From: Elusimicrobiota bacterium
GTDB lineage: Bacteria > Elusimicrobiota > Elusimicrobia > UBA1565 > UBA9628
Assembly (NCBI GenBank): GCA_016212855.1
Contig: JACRDP010000025.1
Coordinates: forward strand, 1-64,000
Direction: 5' to 3'
DNA: 64,000 nt
In this document: positions 36,720-48,257 of the stretch, one piece after another
Position numbering within the stretch: the stretch's first letter is position 1
Layout of the letters: each line of letters starts with the position of its first letter
The notes under the pieces: model-generated
Told to the model about the DNA's origin: nothing
Seen by the model: only the letters and a program-made list of their open reading frames with translations
The model's database searches: none
Translations under genes and position numbers: made by a program

Positions 36720-37272
36720 ATCCGGCCGGTTTCAGATAGAACGGCTTAAACGGCGGGATCTTCTTGGCGGCGAGACAGGCGCGCGCGACCGGCAGCAGAT
36801 CAGCGGCCGTGGTCTCGCCGTAGACGACCGAAAGTCCGCGTTTTTCGGCGGCGTCGCGGTACGCGGGCCACGCGCTCGGCGCGGTCCAAGAGGCGGCGTC
36901 CCGCGCGGAGCCTCCGCGATACGTCTGAGAGTACACCTCGTCCTTCCACCCGGGCAAAGCGGCCAGGACGTTTTTCGCCTTCGAGCGCCCGGCCGCGGCG
37001 GCGAGCCGGCTGATCGCGAGCGCCGGAATCTTCAACTGGAATCCCGCGGCGGCGGCGAAGGACATGCCGACGCGGATTCCCGTGAAGCGGCCCGGCCCCG
37101 AGGCGGCGGCGACGGCGTCGAGATCCTTCCACCCGACCCCTGCCTTCTTCAGCAGCCGCTCCACGAGCGGCAGCAAGGCCTCGTCGTGCTTCTTCGACTT
37201 CTTTCGCAGCTCCAACGCGCCGACGGCGACGGACAGGACTTCTCCGGTCGAGTCGACGGCGAGGATCTTCAT
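36700..37272 (-). CDS. tsaB: TsaB, t6A tRNA-modification protein
   Basis: A 190-residue TsaB with MKILAVDSTGEVLSVAV and the SGPGRFTGIRVGMSFAAAAGF motif of the ASKHA fold. It bridges TsaD and TsaE in the complex that makes threonylcarbamoyladenosine at position 37 of ANN-decoding tRNAs. TsaD and TsaC are not in the window. Its stop overlaps the rimI start region. Confidence 0.93.
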   Translation of the reverse strand: MKILAVDSTGEVLSVAVGALELRKKSKKHDEALLPLVERLLKKAGVGWKDLDAVAAASGPGRFTGIRVGMSFAAAAGFQLKIPALAISRLAAAAGRSKAKNVLAALPGWKDEVYSQTYRGGSARDAASWTAPSAWPAYRDAAEKRGLSVVYGETTAADLLPVARACLAAKKIPPFKPFYLKPAGYERLRR

Positions 37273-37763
37273 ATGCGACCGATTCTACTTCTTCTCGGCC
37301 GCCCGACGTTATTCACGATGTCCTTCGCCAGGATTTTACGCGCCTCGGGTCCCGTCGCCTTGAGCGACGCTCTCCGTCCTCCGCGCGCGTGCGCCAGGCG
37401 CACCTCGAGCCGGTCCTTCGGCCAGGACCCGCCCGCGGCCCCCGGCCACTCCACGACCACGGCCGCGCGCGGATCGGCCAGCAATTCGTCGAGACCGAGT
37501 TCCGCTTCCTCGCCCGCGGCGACGCGGTACAGGTCCAGGTGATGGACGGTGAGGCGCTTGCCGCGATACACGTGGGCCAAGGCGAAGGTCGGGCTCGACA
37601 CCCGTCCGCGATAGCCGGCGCCGCGGGCCAGTCCGCGCGCCATGGTGGTCTTGCCGGCGCCGAGAGGGCCCCGCAAGAGAAGGAGACTGCCCGGCTTCAG
37701 TTTTTTCCCGAGCCGCTCGCCGAGCGCGATCGTCTCCGCCTCCGACGACAGCTTTAAACGCAC
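37269..37763 (-). CDS. tsaE: TsaE, t6A-complex ATPase
   Basis: A 164-residue P-loop ATPase with GPLGAGKTTMARGLA, the VSSPTFALAHVYRG segment and HHLDLYR. The start is GTG at 37763, overlapping the end of nnrD by 10 bases, and its own end overlaps the tsaB ATG (ATGA). It energises the TsaBD complex. Confidence 0.94.
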   Translation of the reverse strand: MRLKLSSEAETIALGERLGKKLKPGSLLLLRGPLGAGKTTMARGLARGAGYRGRVSSPTFALAHVYRGKRLTVHHLDLYRVAAGEEAELGLDELLADPRAAVVVEWPGAAGGSWPKDRLEVRLAHARGGRRASLKATGPEARKILAKDIVNNVGRPRRSRIGRI

Positions 37764-38674
37764 AGGGCTTTAAACGCGTGAGGCAGGTAGTCGACGAGAT
37801 CGGTCGAGGTCCCCGCCCAGGCCGTCTTTTCCTTCTCCATCGCGTCGCCCGCCGCGCCGTGCAGCCAGGCGCCGAGCGCCGCCGCTTTGAAGGGCGTGTC
37901 GCCCGCGACGCGTCCCGAGGCGAGCATCTGCGCCCACAGGCCCGCGATGAGGCCGGTCAGCACGTCGCCGGCTCCGGCCTTGGCCAGGCCGGGACCGCCC
38001 GTCATATTGACGACGGTGCGCGCGCCGGAGGAGATCAAGGTCTTGCGCCCTTTGAGCAAGGCGACGCCGCCGAACGAGCGGGCCAGCTTCTCGGCGCACT
38101 TCTGGCGCGAGGATTCGACGTCGGTCTTCTTCATCCCCAAGAGCCGGGCGGCCTCCGCCGGATGCGGAGTGAACACGCAGGGCTGCTTGCGCGCCTTGAG
38201 CATCTGCACGACGCCGTCGAGCTCCTGCTGGGCCAAATTATTCAACGCGTCCGCGTCCACGACGGCCGGGACCGGCAGGCCCGACAAAGTCAGTAGAACG
38301 AAGCGCGCGGCGTCGGCATGCGTCGTCAGGCCGGGGCCGATCGCCAAAGACGTCACGCGCCGCTCCTTGGCGTATTCCTTCAGCCGGTCCACGCCTTCCG
38401 CGCGGAACGCCCCCGCCGTATTTTCCGGTAAAGCGACGGTCATCGCCGACGGGACCGCGCCCGCCACCGTCGCGGCGATGCCGGCGGGCACCGCGACCGA
38501 CACGAGGCCCGCGCCGGAGCGCAGGGCGCCCCGAGCGGCGAGGATCGCCGCGCCCGCCATTCCCCGAGATCCGGCCGCGACCAAGACATGCCCGAACGTT
38601 CCTTTATGATCGTCGAGTTCGCGCGCGACGAGGGCGCCGCGCAGCTCCTCCTTCGACAGAGGCTTGGCGCTCAC
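37754..38674 (-). CDS. nnrD: ADP-dependent (S)-NAD(P)H-hydrate dehydratase
   Basis: Repairs hydrated NAD(P)H using ADP. From the GTG at 38674 (GTGA overlap with the HNH gene stop) it has 306 residues. The ribokinase-like domain shows KGTFGHVLVAAGSRGMAGAAIL, VVDADALN, FTPHPAEAARLLG, and the catalytic NMTGGPGLAKAGAGDVLTG. The epimerase domain usually fused in front is missing and no separate epimerase gene is in the window. The order nnrD-tsaE-tsaB is common. Confidence 0.93.
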   Translation of the reverse strand: MSAKPLSKEELRGALVARELDDHKGTFGHVLVAAGSRGMAGAAILAARGALRSGAGLVSVAVPAGIAATVAGAVPSAMTVALPENTAGAFRAEGVDRLKEYAKERRVTSLAIGPGLTTHADAARFVLLTLSGLPVPAVVDADALNNLAQQELDGVVQMLKARKQPCVFTPHPAEAARLLGMKKTDVESSRQKCAEKLARSFGGVALLKGRKTLISSGARTVVNMTGGPGLAKAGAGDVLTGLIAGLWAQMLASGRVAGDTPFKAAALGAWLHGAAGDAMEKEKTAWAGTSTDLVDYLPHAFKALCV

Positions 38675-39249
38675 CGCGTTTCTTGCGACAGGAGCTTCTT
38701 CCAGCTCTCGGGAATGTGCGCGCGCGGATGCGGTACCAGGCTCCCCATCAAGGTCCAGCGCGGCCTCTCGGGATGCGTCTTGAGCGGCATCCCCGCCTCG
38801 TCGGGCAGGCGGTCGGCCTTCCTCAAATTGCACGGCCGACAGGAGGTCACCACGTTGGTCCACTCGTTGGACCCGTCGCGCGAGCGCGGCACCACATGAT
38901 CCAGGTCGAGCTCGTCGCTGCCCTTGCGCTTGCCGCAGTAGGCGCAGCGGTAGCGGTCCCGGGCGAAGACGTTGTGGCGCGTGAAGGCGACCTCGCGATG
39001 CGGGATCCGGTCGTAGCGCACGAGCCGTATCACCTCGGGCACGGCGAAACGCATGTTGGGCGAGCTCACGAAGCCGGCCGGCAACTCCACCCAGTTGGTG
39101 GAGGCCGCCACCCAGGCCTGGAAATCGTAGGGGGTCAATTGCTCGTCGAGAGCCTCGGCCAGGCCCATGTACACCAAGGTCACCGCGCGCCGCCAATCGG
39201 CGACCGCGACGGCTCGAAAGCTCCTGTTTAAAACGAGTGTGCGGGCCAT
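38671..39249 (-). CDS. HNH endonuclease-domain protein
   Basis: A 192-residue protein with VLNRSFRAVAVADWRRAV at the start, RDRYRCAYCGKRKGSDELDLDHVVPRSRDGSNEWTN as the HNH core (written here only in part: CAYC, LDHVVPRS, CRPC) and two CxxC zinc pairs. This widespread HNH_5-type protein has no settled function. It is first in the long minus-strand cluster. Confidence 0.88.
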   Translation of the reverse strand: MARTLVLNRSFRAVAVADWRRAVTLVYMGLAEALDEQLTPYDFQAWVAASTNWVELPAGFVSSPNMRFAVPEVIRLVRYDRIPHREVAFTRHNVFARDRYRCAYCGKRKGSDELDLDHVVPRSRDGSNEWTNVVTSCRPCNLRKADRLPDEAGMPLKTHPERPRWTLMGSLVPHPRAHIPESWKKLLSQETR

Positions 39250-39257
39250 GTCCTGAT

Positions 39258-39286
39258 AGATTAACAGGCCGGGGCGGTTAAATCAA
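39258..39286 (-). promoter_or_regulatory. Promoter of the HNH-nnrD-tsaE cluster
   Basis: TTGATT (39286-39281), a 17-base spacer and TAATCT (39263-39258), with eight bases before the HNH ATG, so the leader would be one or two bases. It may drive much of the cluster down to pmbA. Confidence 0.6.
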
Positions 39287-39419
39287 CGCCCCCCCGGAGA
39301 AGATTCGACGCCTATTTGCGGCCTTTTTGGCCCTGGCAGGCTCTATTCCTGCCATACTTCCGGGAGTAGGCGGAACCGACCTGGACCAGGCCCTGACCGT
39401 CCCCCCAATTCATAGGGAG
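39287..39419. other. Intergenic stretch with two small hairpins, no convincing gene
   Basis: Part of the longest non-coding gap of the window (39250-39487). It holds two adjacent hairpins: GGCC-TTTTT-GGCC at 39320-39332 and GGCAGG-N7-CCTGCC at 39335-39353. A minus-strand reading frame of 33 to 65 codons crosses the hairpins but has no ribosome site or recognisable product. A small RNA is possible but not shown. Confidence 0.4.
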
Positions 39420-39463
39420 AGTTATCCCCCGCGTTTCCAACGTTGGAAGCGCGAGGGATAACT
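39420..39463. repeat. 44-bp near-perfect palindrome without loop
   Basis: The arms 39420-39441 and 39442-39463 pair at 20 of 22 positions, the two mismatches being of the kind that give G-U pairs in RNA. The outer ends are AGTTATCC and GGATAACT, similar to the ends of the palindrome at 19012-19073. It lies downstream of the AstE-like gene, where it may end transcription, but no U-run follows. Confidence 0.75.
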
Positions 39464-39487
39464 TCAGCCTCGATGGCCCGGGGAACC

Positions 39488-40303
39488 TTAAACGGCGAGG
39501 TACAGCCACTCGGCGCCGACCGGTGCGTCTGCGAACGGCATGACGATATACGAGTCCTCGTCGGCGCGAATTTCGTTTCCGTTATCGTAGCGGGCGATGA
39601 GCTCGCCCTTCGCGACGCGGTGGAAGTTGGCCCATGGCCGGACGAAGCGGCCGGCCTCCTCGCGCAGGATCAGGCGGCGCATGCGAAGAATCCCCGGCTT
39701 CTTTGGCGCGGGCCTCCGGCCGATCAGTCCGAAATGCGCCAAGGTCCGCAAACCGAACTCCACGCCGCGCGCGGCGGACGACTCGTCGGTGTTGCAGCCG
39801 ACCTCAATCGTCAGATCACGCTTACCTCGGCTTTGGGCGTACTCCGTGCTCGTCATCGTGCCGGCGTGTTCGTAGAGAGCCGGCCAGCCGGTGATCAGCC
39901 AGTCGCAGCCAAGGGCCTCGGCCCAAGCCTTGTTCGGGGCGGCTTCGTCGTCGAGAAAGGCGAAGGGCACGGTGGGCGCGGGCGCGCCGTGCATGTCGAG
40001 CACCACGTCGGCCGAGTCGATCAGCGCGATCAACTCGTTGGCCAGCTTTTGCTCGTGCGTGCGCGGCGATTCGTGACGGCGCACGATGCGGTTGAGGTTT
40101 TCGTCGATATGGTGGAGGCCGCGAGACACGGCGAGCGCGTTGACGCGCGGGGTGAGGAGCGCGGTCCCGCGCTCAAGCTTCGGGCCCGAGGCGATGAGAC
40201 GCTCGACCGACATCCAGCCGGGCTTTTCCTCGCCGTGCACGCCGCCCAGAATGAGGACCGTCGGCCCGCTTTGAGGTCCCGTGAGACGGACCGTCTCGAT
40301 CAC
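39488..40303 (-). CDS. AstE/aspartoacylase-family zinc deacylase
   Basis: A 271-residue protein from a GTG overlapping the acpS stop (GTGA). The zinc motif GGVHGEEKPG, the VVLDMHGAPAP second motif and the LTIEVGCN catalytic-Glu segment place it in the succinylglutamate desuccinylase/aspartoacylase family. The family removes acyl groups from amino acids or opens peptide and glycoside linkages; the actual substrate cannot be told. It ends the hpt-to-acpS cluster. Confidence 0.87.
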   Translation of the reverse strand: MIETVRLTGPQSGPTVLILGGVHGEEKPGWMSVERLIASGPKLERGTALLTPRVNALAVSRGLHHIDENLNRIVRRHESPRTHEQKLANELIALIDSADVVLDMHGAPAPTVPFAFLDDEAAPNKAWAEALGCDWLITGWPALYEHAGTMTSTEYAQSRGKRDLTIEVGCNTDESSAARGVEFGLRTLAHFGLIGRRPAPKKPGILRMRRLILREEAGRFVRPWANFHRVAKGELIARYDNGNEIRADEDSYIVMPFADAPVGAEWLYLAV

Positions 40304-40632
40304 AGCTTGGTGGCGAAGGCGACCGCGTGGTCGCGGCCGTGGGACAGCGCGAGCTTGAGGCCGCGCACGGGCTTGCCCTTGATCTTGACCGACGGGCGCC
40401 CGTCCTTGCCGCGGTGCACCGAGATCGCGGTGAGCGGGACCTCGGCCTTGCCCAGCGCCTTGTACACGGCTTCCTTGGCGGCGAAGCGCACGGCGAAGTG
40501 CGGCCACGGGTTCTTCTTGGCCTTGCAGTACGCGATCTCGGCCTTCGAGAACACGCGCGTCAGGAACTTCGGGTTGCGCCGCGCGAGCGCCTTGATGCGG
40601 CCGATCTCGACGAGGTCGACGCCGAGCTCCAT
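40300..40632 (-). CDS. acpS: Holo-[acyl-carrier-protein] synthase
   Basis: Transfers phosphopantetheine from CoA to acyl carrier protein. The 110-residue protein shows MELGVDLVEIGRIKALARR with the metal Asp, FAVRFAAKEAVYKALG with the metal Glu, and LALSHGRDHAVAFA at the end. Its ATG overlaps the upstream stop (ATGA). pdxJ, its usual neighbour, is three genes upstream. Confidence 0.95.
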   Translation of the reverse strand: MELGVDLVEIGRIKALARRNPKFLTRVFSKAEIAYCKAKKNPWPHFAVRFAAKEAVYKALGKAEVPLTAISVHRGKDGRPSVKIKGKPVRGLKLALSHGRDHAVAFATKL

Positions 40633-41016
40633 CACGGCTTCCCCACGTATTCGAGATAGACGGCGTCGTTGAGGACGTTGTCGATGCGCGCGACGACGGA
40701 GGTCTGATGATACAGCCCTTCGGGGAGGCGTTCCGGATTGGTCCACACGACGGGCCAGGCGGGACGTCCGGCGGCGAACGAAGAGGTCGAGGACCGGATC
40801 GTCACGTCCCAGTAAACGAGCTTGTGGAGGTAGGCCGGGTGAGAGACGACGACCTCGGGATAGGTCAGGGGCTTGAGCTTGGCCTCGGCGAGGAACGGGG
40901 CCAGAGCCGCGCGCTCGTCGCTGCGCTCGCGCAGGTGAGCGAGGGCCTGGTTCCACGGGACGGTGACGGCGAACGCGCCGAACAGCGCCGCGCCGGCGGC
41001 GACCGGAGCGTAGCGC

Positions 41017-41024
<8 letters not shown>
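40632..41024 (-). CDS. Small membrane-anchored protein of unknown function
   Basis: I take the TTG at 41024, which overlaps the last codons of glmS, giving 130 residues; an ATG at 41063 lies deeper within glmS and would add 13. The N-terminus has one hydrophobic segment (YAPVAAGAALFGAFAVTVPW), and the rest, with HPAYLHKLVYWDVTIRSST and QTSVVARIDNVLNDAVYLEYVGK, looks like a small beta-rich domain outside the membrane. No family recognised. Confidence 0.68.
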
Positions 41025-42876
<1,852 letters not shown>

Positions 42877-42878
42877 AG

Positions 42879-43604
42879 CTAATCGATGGCGCGCCGCATC
42901 TCGGAGACGGCGCTCTTGAGGCCCACGAACACGGAGCGCGCGACGATCGAGAAGCCGATGTTGAGAGCGGACATGTGCGGGATGCGGGCGACGGGGGCCA
43001 CGTTGTGGTAATCGAGGCCGTGCCCCGCGTGGACGATAATGCCCATCTCCCAGGACATGTACGCGGCGAGCTCCAGGCGCTCGAGCTCGAGCTTCTGCTT
43101 GGGCTTGGAGTGCGCCTTGGCGTAGTCGCTGGTGTCGAGCTCGATGATGTCGGCGCCGATATTGCGGGCGGCGCGCACGGCGGGCGCCTCGGGCGCCACG
43201 AAGAGGCTCACCTCGACGCCGGCCTTCTTGAGCTTGGCGACGGTCTTCGCGAGCGACTTGCCGTTGCGGGCGATGTCGAGCCCGCCTTCGGTCGACACCT
43301 CTCCGGGGCGCTCGGGCACGAGGCACACCGAGGTCGGCCGGGCCTTGAGCACCGCGGCGATGATCTTGGGATCGTCGCTGAGCTCGACGTGGGTCTCGCC
43401 CTTGAGGCGGCAGAGCTTTTGAATATCCGCGTCCTGCATGTGGCGGCGGTCGCGGCGGAGATGGCAGACGATGATGTCCGCGCCGGATTGGCGCGCGACC
43501 TGGGCGGCCTGCACGGGATCGGGATCGATATCGAGGCGAGCTTGTCGCAACGTCGCGATATGGTCGATGTTCACGCCCAGCTTCAGCTTCTGCTCCGTCT
43601 TCAT
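42879..43604 (-). CDS. pdxJ: Pyridoxine 5'-phosphate synthase PdxJ
   Basis: Last step of DXP-dependent vitamin B6 synthesis. The 241-residue TIM barrel has LGVNIDHIATLRQARLDIDPDPV, HLRRDRRHMQDADI, VPERPGEVSTEGGL and the terminal HAGHGLDYHNV with NIGFSIVARSVFVGL. Its ATG overlaps the glmM stop (ATGA). Confidence 0.97.
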   Translation of the reverse strand: MKTEQKLKLGVNIDHIATLRQARLDIDPDPVQAAQVARQSGADIIVCHLRRDRRHMQDADIQKLCRLKGETHVELSDDPKIIAAVLKARPTSVCLVPERPGEVSTEGGLDIARNGKSLAKTVAKLKKAGVEVSLFVAPEAPAVRAARNIGADIIELDTSDYAKAHSKPKQKLELERLELAAYMSWEMGIIVHAGHGLDYHNVAPVARIPHMSALNIGFSIVARSVFVGLKSAVSEMRRAID

Positions 43605-44971
43605 CGGTGTTTCTCCTCGTTACCCGTCTCCGTCAGATAAACTTTCGCGATCGATTCGGCCAGGTGCTTGTTCTCCGGGGCGCTGGGCCCCTCGACGAGA
43701 ACGCGCAGGACCGGCTCGGTGCCCGAGTAGCGCACGAACACGCGCCCGCGGCCGGCGAGCTTCTTCTCCGCGGCCGCGATGGCGGCTCCGGTCGCCTTCA
43801 TCAGCGCGATGGGCGGCTTGCCCTTCACGTGGATCGCCTTGAGGGTCTGCGGCGTGGGCTTGTAGAGCTTGCCGAGCGCGCTCATGGGCTTTCCGGACTC
43901 GCGCCAGGCGGCCAGGGTCTGCAAAGCGGTGAGCATGCCGTCGCCGGTCGGGGCGTAGTCGCGGAAGACGAGATGGCCGGAGTTCTCGCCGCCCAGGCTC
44001 AGGCCTTCTTTCTCGATGGCCTCGGTCACCCAGCGGTCGCCGACGGGAGTCGTCACCACGGACACGCCGCGCTCGCGCAGGAAGCCGAGGAGCCCGTAGT
44101 TCGACATCACGGTTAAGGCGACCTTGCTTCCGCGCAGGCCGCCGCGCGCGAGCAGACGCACCGCGGCCGCGCCGATGAGGGCGTCGCCGTCGAGCAGGCG
44201 CCCCGTCTCGTCGCAGATCAAAGCGCGGTCCGCGTCGCCGTCGAGCGCCACGCCGGCGTCGGCGCGGCGCCGGCGCACTTCCTTCTGCAGCGCCTCGGTC
44301 GCGGTCGCGCCGCAGCCCGCGTTGATGTTGCGGCCGTTGGGCTTGACGCCGATCGTGAACACCTCGGCGCCGAGCTCCGCGAACAGCTTGGGCGCGAAGG
44401 CCGCGGCCGCGCCGTTGGCGCAGTCCACGACGAGCTTGACGCCGGACAGGTCGAGCGTCGCCGGAAAGGCGCTCTTCAAGAAATCCAGGTAGATCGCGCC
44501 GCGGTCGGCGGCGGCGAACGCCGGCTTGGGCAAAGCGGGCGGAGCGCGGCGAAGCATGCGTTTTTCGATCTCGTCCTCGAGCGCGACCGGGATCTTGAAG
44601 CCGAGGGCGTCGAAGAACTTGAGGCCGTTGTACTCGGCCGGGTTGTGGCTGGCGGAGATGACGGCGCCCGCGAAACAGCCCAATCGGGGCGCCAGATACG
44701 AGACCGCGGGTGTGGGAATAATACCGAGGTCGACGGCGCGCACGCCGGCGGCGGAGAAACCGGAGAGCAACGCTCGAAGGAGAGCGGGACCGGAGTTGCG
44801 GGTATCGCGGCCGACGGCGATGAGCGGGGCGGAGCCGTTGATCTTGACGCCTTGGCGCTCAAGGAGGACCTTGGCGGCGTGGTAGGCCAGCGAGCGCACG
44901 GCCTCGGGCTTGAGCGGGCCCTCGCCGGGGATGCCGCGCACACCGTCGGTGCCGAACAGCTTGCCGCTCAT
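43601..44971 (-). CDS. glmM: Phosphoglucosamine mutase
   Basis: Converts glucosamine-6-phosphate to the 1-phosphate. The 456-residue protein shows FGTDGVRG, the phosphoserine loop AVISASHNPAEYNGLKFF, the metal loop DGDADR, GGENSGHLVF and the phosphate loop RYSGTEPVLRVLVEG. It overlaps folP by four bases, the widely conserved folP-glmM order. Confidence 0.97.
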   Translation of the reverse strand: MSGKLFGTDGVRGIPGEGPLKPEAVRSLAYHAAKVLLERQGVKINGSAPLIAVGRDTRNSGPALLRALLSGFSAAGVRAVDLGIIPTPAVSYLAPRLGCFAGAVISASHNPAEYNGLKFFDALGFKIPVALEDEIEKRMLRRAPPALPKPAFAAADRGAIYLDFLKSAFPATLDLSGVKLVVDCANGAAAAFAPKLFAELGAEVFTIGVKPNGRNINAGCGATATEALQKEVRRRRADAGVALDGDADRALICDETGRLLDGDALIGAAAVRLLARGGLRGSKVALTVMSNYGLLGFLRERGVSVVTTPVGDRWVTEAIEKEGLSLGGENSGHLVFRDYAPTGDGMLTALQTLAAWRESGKPMSALGKLYKPTPQTLKAIHVKGKPPIALMKATGAAIAAAEKKLAGRGRVFVRYSGTEPVLRVLVEGPSAPENKHLAESIAKVYLTETGNEEKHR

Positions 44972-45798
44972 GGGTTCACCGCGGCCAAGGTGTCGATGAC
45001 GCGACGGGTTTCGGCGACGTCGTGAACGCGCAAAATTTTGACGCCGTTGAGAGCGGCCCAGGAGGCGACGGCGAGGGAACCGGCGATGCGATCCTGCGGG
45101 CCTTTGTCGGGAGAAATTTTGGAGAGGAAGGATTTTCTTGAAACGCCCAACAGAACCGGAGCGATAGCGGAGAACTCGGGGACGCGCCGGATGAGCTCCA
45201 GATTATGGTCGAGATTTTTGCCGAAGCCGATGCCCGGGTCGATCCAGACCTGATCCTTGCGGCCTCCGGCCGCCAGAAACGTATTGAGGCGTTCCTGCAG
45301 GAACCGGGAGACCTCATCGAAACAATCCTTGTAACTCGGATTAACTTGCATCGTGCCTGGGTTACCGAGCATATGCATCAGCACGATTTGTTTAGCGCGC
45401 AGGGCGACCTTCAACATGCCTTGATCTGCGCGCATGGCGGTAACGTCGTTAACGATCGTTGCGCCGACGTCCAATGCCTCATTGGCGATCGCGGCCTTGT
45501 CGGTGTCGATAGAAAGCTGAACCTTGACCTGCTTTGACAAGGCCGCCAGCACCGGAATGACTCGCGCGCGCTCCGTTTCATAATTAACGGCAACGGATTG
45601 GGGACGCGTGGACTGGCCCCCGATATCAAGAATGTCCGCGCCCTCGTCAACGAGCCTCATTGCCCGTTCGATAGCCGATTCTTTCGTCTCAGAGCGACTG
45701 GCCTCATGAAACGAATCGGGCGTGCAATTGACGATTCCCATGATCAACGGCTTTTGGAATCGCTTCGCGATTCCAACCGCCTGTTCGGGACGGGTCAT
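44968..45798 (-). CDS. folP: Dihydropteroate synthase
   Basis: Joins pterin and p-aminobenzoate in folate synthesis. It has IMGIVNCTPDSFHEASR, DEGADILDIGGQSTRP, IVNDVTAMRAD, WIDPGIGFGKNLDHNL and LLGVSRKSFL. The ATG at 45798 gives 276 residues; a GTG at 45810, four bases after the ftsH stop, would add four and is an equal candidate. Local GC looks lower than in its neighbours. Confidence 0.95.
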   Translation of the reverse strand: MTRPEQAVGIAKRFQKPLIMGIVNCTPDSFHEASRSETKESAIERAMRLVDEGADILDIGGQSTRPQSVAVNYETERARVIPVLAALSKQVKVQLSIDTDKAAIANEALDVGATIVNDVTAMRADQGMLKVALRAKQIVLMHMLGNPGTMQVNPSYKDCFDEVSRFLQERLNTFLAAGGRKDQVWIDPGIGFGKNLDHNLELIRRVPEFSAIAPVLLGVSRKSFLSKISPDKGPQDRIAGSLAVASWAALNGVKILRVHDVAETRRVIDTLAAVNP

Positions 45799-45814
45799 CG
45801 TCTTGTTCACGATC

Positions 45815-47619
<1,805 letters not shown>

Positions 47620-47620
<1 letters not shown>

Positions 47621-48165
47621 TAAGTCCTCAATACTCCGACGCACGGCAGCTGCCGATAGCGCTCGTCGTAGTCCAGGCCGAAGCCCACGACGAACTCGTT
47701 GGGGATCTTGAATCCCGTGTATTTCGGCTGAAAGGGGGTTTTCCGGCAGTCCGGCTTGTCGAGCAAGGTGCACACCTCGAGCGAGGCCGGCCGGTGGGCG
47801 CGCAAGGTTTCGGTGAGCGAGGTCAAGGTCAGCCCGGTGTCGACGATGTCCTCGACGAGGAGCAAGTCCTTGCCCTCGGGGCTGTGGCGCAGATCGAGAA
47901 GGGTCCGGATCGCTCCGGTCGAGGCCTTGCCCGAGTACGAGGACACGGCCACGAAATCGGTCTCGACGTCCACCTCCGGGCCGAGCGCGCGCAGGAGGTC
48001 GGCCATGAAGATCACCGAGCCCTTGAGCACGCCGACGACGAGCAGGCGCTTGCCCGCGTAGTCGCGGGTGATCTGGGCGCCGAGCTCCCGGATCCGGGCG
48101 GCGAGCGTCGCTTCATCGAGCAGAACCTTGCTCAAGGCGGGGTGAACGGCGGTTTGAGGGGACAT
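47620..48165 (-). CDS. hpt: Hypoxanthine phosphoribosyltransferase
   Basis: Purine salvage enzyme. The 181-residue protein has LLVVGVLKGSVIFMADLLRAL and the PRPP loop LLVEDIVDTGLTL, plus the late VGFGLDYDERYRQLP. hpt-ftsH-folP is a common order. It is first in the cluster and divergent from the histidine kinase gene. Confidence 0.96.
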
Positions 48166-48174
48166 CAGAGAGGC

Positions 48175-48204
48175 ATTTTACCTTTAAGGCCGGGGTCTTA
48201 TCAA
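48175..48204 (-). promoter_or_regulatory. Promoter of the hpt-ftsH-folP-glmM cluster
   Basis: TTGATA (48204-48199), an 18-base spacer and TAAAAT (48180-48175), nine bases ahead of the hpt ATG. Confidence 0.55.
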
Positions 48205-48222
48205 GGAAAGGGAGCGTCGGGG

Positions 48223-48251
48223 TGGACGGCTTCGGATTCGTCTGCTACAAT
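48223..48251 (+). promoter_or_regulatory. Promoter of the hybrid histidine kinase gene
   Basis: TGGACG (48223-48228), a 17-base spacer and TACAAT (48246-48251), with six bases before the GTG at 48258. This spacing helped decide the start, since an ATG-less longer frame would begin inside the promoter. Confidence 0.6.
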
Positions 48252-48257
48252 GCGCAC

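Noticed and set aside
39312-39509. Minus-strand small frame of 33-65 codons in the intergenic gap
   Set aside because: No ribosome site, overlaps two hairpins and a palindrome, and runs into the downstream end of the AstE-like gene. Kept only as a note on the gap.
42877-42900. Possible glmS ribozyme ahead of glmS
   Set aside because: Only two bases separate pdxJ and glmS, so there is no room for the ribozyme, which also is known mainly from Firmicutes.
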